A stretch of DNA of 5,353 nucleotides, from the NCBI GenBank assembly GCA_003233295.1, contig QILJ01000540.1:1-5353 (forward strand). Reading direction: 5' to 3'. The stretch comes from Ignavibacteria bacterium (GTDB lineage Bacteria > Bacteroidota > Ignavibacteria > Ignavibacteriales > Melioribacteraceae). Position 1 is the stretch's first letter, and each line of letters opens with the position of its first letter. The notes below the pieces were generated by a model. It was not told the DNA's origin and did no database searches. It saw only the letters and a list, made by a program, of their open reading frames with translations. A program made the position numbers and the translations under genes. Positions 1 through 5,353 of this stretch are shown in pieces.

Positions 1-711
1 ATTGAGATATTGATTATAGGGGGATGAAAGATTCAAGGTGTTTAAAAATTTCATGTTTTCATTTGACGGTATGTTTCCATCATCAGCATAAAGGAAATTT
101 CGATAGCTGGCAGCACTTAATTTAAAGTGAGCTATTTTGAATTCTATATTTTGCAATTCGAGCGCTCGATACCATTCTGGAATAGAAATATTTGTTTTTC
201 TTAATAAATCCTGCTCTACAATCTTTATTGAATCAAATTTTGAGAATAAATCCTCATAGGGCAAACTATATTGATGATATAATTCCCTCATTTTTCGCCC
301 GTTATTGGAATAAACATCATACGTCGTTAATAAGAATTCGTTGATTGATTTATTTGTTGACCAGAAGGCAGGCACTTTCTCGGTGCAGTCAAAGACAATT
401 CCTATAGTATCCTCTAATGAAGTAAATACCGGGATAGTAATTCCCTCAAGGATTAATTTATACTGTTGGGGCATGTGAGCAGCCAATTCCAATACTACTA
501 TGGTATCATTCCGAATTAAATACTCTGCGGTTTCCAACCGTTTGATTGAAAAGTTTGGCCCAAATGGTTCAATAACATTCTTAAATTCCAAAGAAACATA
601 CGCTTTTGAGTTTATTTTAATCTTCAAAGGATGTTCATTTATTGAATCATTACAGCCTAAATGCCCCATTAAAAGAATAGAAATCACAGCGTTTGCTAGT
701 ATTTGTCTCAT
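1..711 (-). CDS. Lipoprotein, partial; resembles N-terminal region of TlpA/thioredoxin-like proteins
   Basis: The reverse strand is open from an ATG at 711-709 to the window edge, giving 237 codons without a stop; the C-terminus is missing. Residues 1-20 form a lipoprotein-type signal (MRQILAN, a hydrophobic stretch, then HLGC with Cys20), so the mature protein is probably lipid-anchored in the envelope. Position -3 of the lipobox is His, which is not canonical. The rest is soluble. The order of elements recalls the N-terminal region of Bacteroidota TlpA-like disulfide reductases: a beta-rich part (residues 30-95), a segment EDTIGIVFD (100-108) like the usual 'GDxIxIxFD' element, then INEFLL (123-128), then a long helical part with many Tyr and Glu (140-220). 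If that is right, a thioredoxin domain with a CxxC motif should follow beyond the left edge. No thioredoxin residues are visible here, so the family is inferred from pattern only. No Shine-Dalgarno or clear promoter is seen upstream. Confidence 0.8.
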   Translation of the reverse strand, partial: MRQILANAVISILLMGHLGCNDSINEHPLKIKINSKAYVSLEFKNVIEPFGPNFSIKRLETAEYLIRNDTIVVLELAAHMPQQYKLILEGITIPVFTSLEDTIGIVFDCTEKVPAFWSTNKSINEFLLTTYDVYSNNGRKMRELYHQYSLPYEDLFSKFDSIKIVEQDLLRKTNISIPEWYRALELQNIEFKIAHFKLSAASYRNFLYADDGNIPSNENMKFLNTLNLSSPYNQYLN

Positions 712-795
712 TATCTAATTTATGATTATCATCTGAAGATACTACGTTTCACATTAATTGATTTTTATGGTTAATGTTTGAAGAATGTCCCTTAG

Positions 796-821
796 CCCCG
801 TGGGAAACTGCGGGGTTTTTT
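796..821 (+). terminator. Intrinsic terminator-like hairpin (plus strand)
   Basis: CCCCG (796-800) pairs with CGGGG (811-815). The stem continues through two G-U wobbles and one G-C pair to a GAAA tetraloop (804-807). Six T residues follow directly (816-821). The T-tract lies only on the plus-strand side, so it would stop rightward transcription. No convincing plus-strand gene precedes it; the frame open at 500-718 is antisense to the lipoprotein gene and is not credible as a protein. Confidence 0.6.
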
Positions 822-864
822 GTAACTTGAAAGTAGCGCCTCGCTCCGCCGTTTGGCTGGGTAT

Positions 865-890
865 AGCTGCCTTATTTGGGTGGCTTTTTT
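865..890 (+). terminator. Second intrinsic terminator-like hairpin (plus strand)
   Basis: AGCTGCC (865-871) pairs with GGTGGCT (879-885), with two wobble pairs in the middle and a 7-base loop, followed by a T-run at 885-890. It sits about 45 bases after the first hairpin in the same orientation and touches the stop codon of the minus-strand gene that ends at 889. On the minus strand the hairpin has no downstream T-tract, so it is not an evident terminator for that gene. It is weaker than the first because of the wobbles. Confidence 0.45.
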
Positions 891-1269
891 ATTTGACAAC
901 CCAAGTCTGTGTAAATTCGAAAGGGTATCCAATTATTTGAATGGTGGGGGGAACTTCATACAAAAACCCACTAAACATTATTTCCAAACCATCGATTTCT
1001 AATTCTGCTGGCAAATTACAATACGCGAGAGGACCACGTCTATTTCCTCTGTTCAAGACTCCTTCGATTATAAAGGGATTAATCTTTAAATGCGTTGCGG
1101 TAACCGTGCCGAGTGCATTATTAAAAGTCTCAATTCTTTTTAAGTTGATGCTACAATTATCAATCAATTGAACCTCCTCATATGAAGCAGCGGATTGATC
1201 CTCACAATTGGATGTTACAAAACCCATTGCTATGAAGATGAACGTAAACGTTAGTTTGCTAGCCTCCAT
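889..1269 (-). CDS. Small probable lipoprotein of unknown function
   Basis: 126 residues, ATG at 1269-1267, TAA at 891-889. The first 21 residues form a signal sequence (Lys5, hydrophobic FTFIFIAMGFV) ending at Cys22, followed by Glu-Asp-Gln; acidic residues just after the lipid-bearing cysteine are typical of surface-exported Bacteroidota lipoproteins. The residues before the cysteine (Thr-Ser-Asn) are a poor lipobox, so lipidation is likely but not certain. The mature part is about 105 residues, looks beta-rich and has two further cysteines (39 and 84) that could form a disulfide. The stretch 84-120 (CNLPAELEIDGL, then FSG, then PFEFT) looks like a conserved beta-sandwich segment, but I do not recognise the family. 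A short AAGG lies only two bases before the ATG, too close for a normal ribosome site. An overlapping open frame on the other strand (941-1171) lacks any such features. The gene could share a transcript with the next minus-strand gene, 177 bases downstream. Confidence 0.75.
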   Translation of the reverse strand: MEASKLTFTFIFIAMGFVTSNCEDQSAASYEEVQLIDNCSINLKRIETFNNALGTVTATHLKINPFIIEGVLNRGNRRGPLAYCNLPAELEIDGLEIMFSGFLYEVPPTIQIIGYPFEFTQTWVVK

Positions 1270-1482
1270 GACCTTAAAGTGAAGTGTTCATGCAACCTAA
1301 TAGACGCTCTTTCTATCAAAAAAGTTGGGACAATGGGTAAAAATGTCATGATTCCCCATCTTCACCGAATGAGTGGAGTATCTACAAGTTTGAGTTTGGG
1401 AAGAAATGATACTGCGGGTTTTTTATTTGTAAATATAATTGCGTAAATAGCTTCTTACACAACACAGGACCGATTAATGACG

Positions 1483-1514
1483 TTATCATTTACACAGGAT
1501 ATGTATTATATTTG
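1483..1514 (+). promoter_or_regulatory. Bacteroidota-type promoter for the two-gene membrane unit
   Basis: TATATTTG at 1507-1514 matches the Bacteroidota primary-sigma -7 consensus TAnnTTTG exactly. A weak -33 element (TTA, one base off TTG) lies at 1483-1485, 21 bases upstream. The start point would be near 1520, giving a leader of roughly 38 bases before the GTG at 1558. The placement directly upstream of the operon supports it. The rest of 1270-1482 shows no convincing gene or structure. Confidence 0.55.
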
Positions 1515-1557
1515 TAACCTTTTTTCTTATATTGTGTTATATAATGTGCAAAACTAA

Positions 1558-1821
1558 GTGTCACCGATCTCTTGGGAAGAAATAATAGCTTTCTTAAAAG
1601 CGTTTGGCCCGGTTAAAGGATTATTCTTATTATTCTTTATTGCGGCACACTGGTATGTAAGAAAATTATATAAACAGAATATTGATTTCAAACAGCAAGA
1701 AATTGATAGAATTGCCGATGATCACAAAGCTCTCAGAGAGGAAAACAAAGAACTTCGTGCAGAAATGAGGGAGATGCACAAGCTACAAGCCCATACACCC
1801 AAACAAGACAATTCAAAATGA
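1558..1821 (+). CDS. Small single-pass membrane protein with coiled coil, unknown function
   Basis: 87 residues. The start is GTG at 1558-1560: an in-frame TAA lies immediately before it and the first in-frame ATG is codon 70, so GTG is the only sensible start. Residues 6-16 look like a short amphipathic helix, 20-38 are one membrane segment (GLFLLFFIAAHWYVRKLY) with positive charges on its C-terminal side, and 40-78 are a highly charged heptad-like coiled coil rich in Glu, Lys and Arg (QQEIDRIADD, then EENKELRAEM). The tail is polar. By the positive-inside rule the coiled coil should lie in the cytoplasm. The layout recalls small accessory membrane proteins of phage or plasmid regions, but no phage gene is visible and I cannot assign a family. 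A good promoter lies about 45 bases upstream. The stop codon overlaps the next gene's ATG, implying translational coupling and a shared role. Confidence 0.75.
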   Translation: MSPISWEEIIAFLKAFGPVKGLFLLFFIAAHWYVRKLYKQNIDFKQQEIDRIADDHKALREENKELRAEMREMHKLQAHTPKQDNSK

Positions 1822-2387
1822 TTTACTTATTCATAGTTCCAGCAATGTTCTTGTTGTTGATAACAGCAGTTGAGCTATATAGTATTAAGAAACATGACAG
1901 AATTCTTTATAAATACTGTCAACTGCGAAGAAATATACTCAGCTTATTTAGAGAGCAAGGCTTGAAGTTAAATGAAGAAGACAATAATCTGTTGATGGAA
2001 ATTTCTGAGTACGTGGATATAACAATTCACGAGTTCAGGTATATGAAAACTGAAATATTTAACATCAGAAATGCTAAGAAGTTGATCAATAAATCAGCAT
2101 CAGCAACCAAAGTTAATAATTCATTTTTTATGCGGGATACCTCTAATAAAGATGTCTTAAAAATTCAGAAGCAGCTCAAATATTGTTTGATTGATTCGGC
2201 AATAGCATATACTCCTTTTTTACGTAGTCAAATCATATATTATCTTTTATTAAGAATCGCGGAGCTACTTGCAAAGCTTGGTGTTACAAAAGCTAAAAAT
2301 ATGGTGATATACCTTTTTGCGTACAAGAAAGGTGCAGATTGGTACGCTCAACCTGAACATCAATACAACATCTTTTCTAGGTACTAA
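1818..2387 (+). CDS. Membrane-anchored protein of unknown function, second gene of the unit
   Basis: 189 residues, ATG at 1818 overlapping the previous TGA in an ATGA junction, TAA at 2385-2387. Residues 2-21 are a membrane segment (FIVPAMFLLLITAVEL). The rest is mostly charged and helical: a Lys/Arg-rich part (24-45), an acidic helix (50-65), a polar middle (85-115), and a hydrophobic or amphipathic helix at 136-155 (SQIIYYLLLRIAELLAKLG) that could lie along or enter the membrane. The C-terminus is aromatic and polar (ADWYAQ, then NIFSRY). No catalytic motif is visible and I do not recognise the family. Coupling to the preceding coiled-coil membrane protein suggests the two form a complex. 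No clear terminator follows; the 177 bases after it are C-rich on this strand and otherwise featureless apart from a palindrome CTTAATTAAG at 2468-2477. Confidence 0.75.
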   Translation: MIYLFIVPAMFLLLITAVELYSIKKHDRILYKYCQLRRNILSLFREQGLKLNEEDNNLLMEISEYVDITIHEFRYMKTEIFNIRNAKKLINKSASATKVNNSFFMRDTSNKDVLKIQKQLKYCLIDSAIAYTPFLRSQIIYYLLLRIAELLAKLGVTKAKNMVIYLFAYKKGADWYAQPEHQYNIFSRY

Positions 2388-2564
2388 TAGGTCTTCAACA
2401 TAGACTCAAACCAATAATCAGCCCCCCTTTAATAACCACCCTCCCTATTCAAGATTCAGGCCATTTTCTTAATTAAGGACTCCCTAGCCCACCCATAATT
2501 AATTGATCTCAGAGCATATACTATAGAGGCAACTATCAGAAAAGATGCTTATATTCACTTAATA

Positions 2565-2891
2565 ATGATAATCTCAACATCTATAGAAACTCCAAGGCCC
2601 AGGGAATTGTCTCAAGTTTTGAGGGAAGAATTCTCTAATCGGTACTCCTATAAAACCTTTGGACTCGAATCGGAGAAGAGTATTATTGTTAGAAAATCTA
2701 TTCTGGTCGGAGTTCAGGTAACCCCCAGAGGAAACGAAATTGGTGTGGACTTTATGATTCCTTCTGTTGCCGTTTCACTCTTCGCTGTTTTAATTCATTT
2801 TGCAGGGATTTTTAAAATACCTTCACTAGAGGAGTCATGGCGGGATCTCGAAATGGAAATAGCCGTCTTTTTAAGACGGAAATATGCTTAG
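2565..2891 (+). CDS. Small membrane protein, conserved-looking, unknown function
   Basis: 108 residues, ATG at 2565, TAG at 2889-2891. The layout is a soluble N-terminal part (13-35), a beta-like segment with SIIVRKSILVGVQV (39-52) and RGNEIGVDFMIPS (55-67), one membrane segment at about 66-85 (PSVAVSLFAVLIHFAGIFKIP), and a C-terminal amphipathic helix ending in FLRRKY (88-107). This order of an IVVRKS-like strand, a second strand ending in IPS, a membrane stretch and an acidic helix closing in FLxxKY resembles small uncharacterised Bacteroidota membrane proteins as I remember them, but I can give no family name. There is no Shine-Dalgarno sequence. The frame is open for 22 codons before the ATG without another ATG. 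It is separated by 177 bases from the upstream unit, so it may have its own promoter, though none is evident. The same frame continues open after the TAG into the nuclease remnant. Confidence 0.65.
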   Translation: MIISTSIETPRPRELSQVLREEFSNRYSYKTFGLESEKSIIVRKSILVGVQVTPRGNEIGVDFMIPSVAVSLFAVLIHFAGIFKIPSLEESWRDLEMEIAVFLRRKYA

Positions 2892-2942
2892 GCCTACCCA
2901 ATAATCAACCCTTCCCGGATCCATCCCCACTTACTACCAACC

Positions 2943-3293
2943 CATATACAATACAGTGGTTCTTTGGGACCTTCTTTAATTCCCTTGAATGGATTGATGG
3001 ATAGGTCTACCAAAGTTCAAAATGTATTGAATGAAGTGTCATTGATTAAAGCCGATCATCCTTATACCTCCGAACCGACTACGGACCTGGATCCTGTTTC
3101 TTGGAGTCAGGAGAGTTTCAAACTGGCCAGAATGAAGGTGTATCTGGATGGCGAACTCCAAGGAAGTTCTGACAATGAAAATGCGCTATCAGTGCCAGAA
3201 AATTATGGGATGGAATCAAAGAAAGTTGGTGAGCAACAGGTTGCACTAGCTGGGTATAGGTTGGCCGAGTTAATGAAAATTGAAAATCCCTGA
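2943..3293 (+). pseudogene. C-terminal remnant of an S1/P1-type nuclease
   Basis: The frame is open from just after the TAG at 2889 to TGA at 3291-3293; the only starts are a TTG at 2964 (109 residues) and an ATG at 2997 (98 residues). Numbering from the TTG, the C-terminal signature of zinc-dependent S1/P1 nucleases is recognisable: W47 followed by E50-S51 (WSQES), LA at 54-55, VY at 59-60, a tyrosine at 81, then EQQ (90-92) and ALAGYRLAEL (94-103). S1/P1 enzymes are secreted single-strand nucleases of roughly 260-350 residues that bind three zinc ions. The N-terminal two thirds, with almost all zinc ligands, are absent. The segment PLNGLMD (7-13) sits where the family has 'NLHxxWD', about 34 residues before the WxxES motif, and the preceding IQYSG (from 2946) fits the family's strand before it. 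If so, the ligand His has become Asn and Trp has become Met. This is most likely a decayed gene, not a functional short protein. The family call rests on motif pattern only. Confidence 0.65.
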
Positions 3294-3334
3294 CCGTCCG
3301 GTAACGGCCGGTCGCTGAATGTCCGGAAACGACC
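3291..3334 (+). repeat. GC-rich inverted repeats, mutually exclusive hairpins
   Basis: Arm GACCG (3292-3296) pairs with CGGTC (3309-3313); after one T-C mismatch CCG (3298-3300) pairs with CGG (3305-3307) around a GTAA tetraloop. A competing hairpin pairs GGTCG (3310-3314) with CGACC (3330-3334). The two share bases 3310-3313, so only one can form. The first begins inside the TGA stop of the nuclease remnant. There is no T-tract, so it is not a canonical terminator. It is much richer in GC than its surroundings, which suggests an inserted or dispersed element. The rest of the gap to 3510 is AT-rich, with small overlapping inverted repeats at 3378-3396 and only a weak promoter-like TATATTAT (3479-3486). 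Confidence 0.5.
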
Positions 3335-3510
3335 CAAAGGAGCTATCCTAGAATTGTTATGAGGCTCACTCACTAAGTTTAGTCAATCTAAATTGAAAGT
3401 AAGGATTAATGTATCCAGGAGATGCAATATTGTATGCATAATTTGAGGGATTTATTCTTTTGTTTATTGATTAAATCATATATTATAAATCTATGCCTAC
3501 ATAATCCATC

Positions 3511-5353
3511 ATGAAAAACCTGTTAAACACTTCCATTATTACACTGGTGACAGCTTTCTTATTGCAGAATATTTGTCTAACTCCGGCGAAGGCACAGAAC
3601 ATTGAATGGACTCGCCAATTTGGAACTGCAAGTGATGATATAGCTTGGGATATTTCGGTGGATGCTTCAGGCGTGTATGTGGCTGGAGATACCGATGGTG
3701 ATTTTCCTGGTCAAACCGGTTTAGGGAATAGGGATGCTTTCATGCGCAAATACGACAACAATGGCACGGAGTTGTGGACCCGGCAGCTTGGAACCGCAAG
3801 TGATGACCGTGCATTTGCAGTTTCAGTGGATGCTTCAGGAGTATATGTAGCTGGAGATACCGATGGCACCTTTCCAGGTCAAACCAGTTTTGGAGACAGG
3901 GATGCTTTCATACGTAAATACGATGCTAATGGCATAGAGTTGTGGACCAGGCAATTTGGAACTATAAACGATGACATAGCTTGGGATATTTGGGTGGATG
4001 CCTCAGGTGTGTATGTGTCTGGAACTTTTTTTGGAACCACAGGGTGGCCCGATAGCGAGGCTTTTATAAAAAAATACGATACCAATGGCACAGAAGTATG
4101 GACCCGGAGGATTGGAACTGACGACGGTGTAAGTGGTTATGGAATTTCAGGAGATGCGTCAGGAGTGTATCTTTCTGGAGTAACAGGTGCTGCACTTTCA
4201 GGACAGACACATATAGGATCTAGTGATGCTTTCATACGGAAATATGATACCAACGGCGTGGAGGTATGGACCCGCCAGTTCGGAACTGCAGACGTGGACC
4301 AAGCTTATAGCATTTCGGTAGACATGTCAGGAGTATATTTGTCTGGTGCTACCTGGGGTTCCATTACTGGTCAGTCAACAGGGGGAGTGATGGCTGTTTA
4401 TATACGTAAATACGATGCTAACGGAACTGAAATGTGGACCCGCCAATTCGGAAGTGGGGGGGACATGAATGCGAATGTTTCGGTGGATCCATCAGGGGTG
4501 TATGTCGCTGGGACTGCGTCATCCACAGTTCCAGGAGGGACGAATATAGGTAATAGTGATGCTTTCATACGTAAATACGATGCTAACGGAACTGAAATGT
4601 GGACCCACCAATTTGGAACTACAAACAATGATAGATCTCCTAGCTTTTCAATATATGAGTCAAAGGTATATGTGACAGGATATACTTTTGGTACCTTTCC
4701 AGAACAGACCAGATCGGGCTTATTCGATGCTTTTGTTACCAAAATAATTACTGAAGTAGTAAATCAAATTCCTTCAGTAACCAATGCTATTGGAGATAAA
4801 GAACTGATAGTTGGTGATGACTTTACTGTTGACCTTACCACCGTGTTTAATGATCCGGATGGAGATGAGTTGAGCTTTACAGTGAGTAGTAGCAATACAT
4901 CTGTGGCTACAGCAACCATCAACAACAACACCTTGACCATTGATGCAGTGGCAGATGGCACCACTACGGTCACGGTAACCACAGATGATGGTAACGGAGG
5001 TACCGTTCAGGATGATTTTATAGTTACGGTAATTGCTGCCAATGTAGCACCTACAGTCACAAATGCCATTGAAGATATTGAGCTGGTAGTTGGTGAAGGC
5101 TTTACCGTAGACCTCACCACGGTCTTTACCGATGCAGATGGAGATGATTTGAGCTTTTCAGTCAGTAACAGCAATGGATCAAAAGCCACTGCCAGTATTA
5201 ACAACAACACCTTGACAGTTGATGCAGTGGCAGAAGGCACCACTACGGTCAAAGTAACCGCCGATGATGGAAACGGAGGGACCGTTCAAGATGATTTTAT
5301 AGTTACGGTAATTGCTGCCAATGTAGCGCCTACAGTCACCAATGCCATAGGGG
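3511..5353 (+). CDS. Large secreted protein: SBBP beta-propeller plus cadherin/Ig-like repeats, partial
   Basis: ATG at 3511, open for 614 codons to the right edge; the C-terminus is missing. Residues 1-28 are a Sec signal peptide (MKNLLN, a hydrophobic core, then AKA before Gln29). Residues 33-412 hold seven SBBP repeats of 49-56 residues, each with the pattern WTRQFGT, a Val-Asp-x-Ser-Gly-Val-Tyr core, a glycine, and DAFIRKYDxNG. Seven copies fit one closed seven-bladed propeller. After a short linker, 93-residue repeats begin at Pro421, Pro514 and Pro607 (the last cut off); each has TVDLTTVF, D-x-DGD and DDGNGGTVQDDF, typical of cadherin/Ig-like beta-sandwich modules with calcium-binding acidic residues. 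Such proteins are usually exported to the cell surface or medium, and in Bacteroidota often end in a type IX secretion sorting domain; that end is outside the window, so the route is inferred. The family suggests adhesion or glycan binding, not catalysis; no enzyme domain is seen. It has no Shine-Dalgarno sequence. Confidence 0.92.
   Translation, partial: MKNLLNTSIITLVTAFLLQNICLTPAKAQNIEWTRQFGTASDDIAWDISVDASGVYVAGDTDGDFPGQTGLGNRDAFMRKYDNNGTELWTRQLGTASDDRAFAVSVDASGVYVAGDTDGTFPGQTSFGDRDAFIRKYDANGIELWTRQFGTINDDIAWDIWVDASGVYVSGTFFGTTGWPDSEAFIKKYDTNGTEVWTRRIGTDDGVSGYGISGDASGVYLSGVTGAALSGQTHIGSSDAFIRKYDTNGVEVWTRQFGTADVDQAYSISVDMSGVYLSGATWGSITGQSTGGVMAVYIRKYDANGTEMWTRQFGSGGDMNANVSVDPSGVYVAGTASSTVPGGTNIGNSDAFIRKYDANGTEMWTHQFGTTNNDRSPSFSIYESKVYVTGYTFGTFPEQTRSGLFDAFVTKIITEVVNQIPSVTNAIGDKELIVGDDFTVDLTTVFNDPDGDELSFTVSSSNTSVATATINNNTLTIDAVADGTTTVTVTTDDGNGGTVQDDFIVTVIAANVAPTVTNAIEDIELVVGEGFTVDLTTVFTDADGDDLSFSVSNSNGSKATASINNNTLTVDAVAEGTTTVKVTADDGNGGTVQDDFIVTVIAANVAPTVTNAIG
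3607..4746 (+). repeat. Seven tandem SBBP blade repeats (about 168 bp units)
   Basis: Units start at the Trp codons at 3607, 3775, 3943, 4099, 4267, 4435 and 4600; the third is short (156 bases, 52 residues) and the sixth is 165 bases. Most copies have diverged, and the last is the most degenerate (Trp-Thr-His, no Arg-Lys-Tyr). A 40-base tract at 4402-4441 is repeated exactly at 4567-4606, 165 bases on, which is closer than the other copies and suggests a recent exchange between blades. Confidence 0.9.
4771..5353 (+). repeat. Tandem 279-bp cadherin/Ig-like module repeats
   Basis: Units begin at the Pro codons at 4771, 5050 and 5329, exactly 279 bases (93 codons) apart; the third is cut by the window edge. 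The end of unit 1 and start of unit 2 are almost identical to the next junction: 38 bases from 5011 match those from 5290 exactly, and the match continues past single changes at 5049/5328 and 5061/5340. The interiors of the modules differ more. The array probably continues to the right. Confidence 0.9.

Noticed and set aside
500..718. 72-codon plus-strand open frame
   Set aside because: It is antisense to the lipoprotein gene, which has a signal peptide and a coherent protein pattern; the plus frame has neither.
941..1171. 76-codon plus-strand open frame
   Set aside because: It is antisense to the small lipoprotein gene and shows no signal or domain.
1411..1430. CTGCGGG followed by a T-run, similar to the end of the terminator at 796-821
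   Set aside because: No upstream arm pairs well with it, so it is not called as a terminator.
1333..1446. 37-codon plus-strand frame ending in FLFVNIIA
   Set aside because: There is no promoter, no ribosome site and no recognisable pattern; it is likely chance in AT-rich intergenic DNA.
2889..2963. Readthrough of the TAG to fuse the 108-residue protein with the nuclease remnant
   Set aside because: The frame is open across the gap, but the 108-residue protein looks complete and the intervening codons show no protein-like pattern; there is no sign of recoding.
3879..5252. Several minus-strand open frames within the large secreted-protein gene
   Set aside because: They are shadows produced by the repeat structure of the plus-strand gene and share its period.
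1..5353. CRISPR array, tRNA, rRNA or insertion sequence
   Set aside because: No short spaced direct repeats, cloverleaf, rRNA sequence, transposase or terminal inverted repeats were seen; the only tandem repeats are coding.

Overview
The window looks like chromosomal DNA of a Bacteroidota bacterium, probably of the Cytophagia/Flavobacteriia type. It is AT-rich. Its genes mostly lack Shine-Dalgarno sequences, and one promoter matches the Bacteroidota -7 box TAnnTTTG exactly. It encodes two lipoprotein-like products and a large secreted protein built from SBBP beta-propeller repeats followed by cadherin/Ig-like repeats. This assignment is inferred from gene content and signals, not from a marker gene.

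Left part (1-1269), minus strand: a lipoprotein gene that runs off the left edge, whose visible part resembles the N-terminal region of Bacteroidota TlpA/thioredoxin-like lipoproteins, and a small 126-residue probable lipoprotein of unknown function. Between them lie two hairpins followed by T-tracts. Both are oriented as plus-strand terminators, although no convincing plus-strand gene precedes them.

Middle part (1270-3293), plus strand: a clear promoter drives a two-gene unit. The first product is an 87-residue membrane-anchored coiled-coil protein with a GTG start. The second is a 189-residue membrane protein. The two genes share an ATGA stop/start overlap. Next comes a stand-alone 108-residue membrane protein gene of unknown function. 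After it is an open frame that reads as the C-terminal third of an S1/P1-type nuclease with no catalytic part, so it is most likely a gene remnant. A GC-rich set of alternative hairpins starts at the stop codon of this remnant.

Right part (3511-5353), plus strand: the first 614 codons of a large exported protein. It has a signal peptide, seven SBBP repeats (a complete seven-bladed propeller) and then 93-residue cadherin/Ig-like repeats that continue past the right edge. Repeats of both kinds share nearly identical DNA tracts, which points to recent duplication or gene conversion.

The genes do not form one pathway. The window is a patchwork of cell-envelope genes, unknown small membrane genes and one decayed gene. 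The two-gene membrane unit at 1558-2387 is the best candidate for something undescribed, but nothing in the sequence reveals its function.
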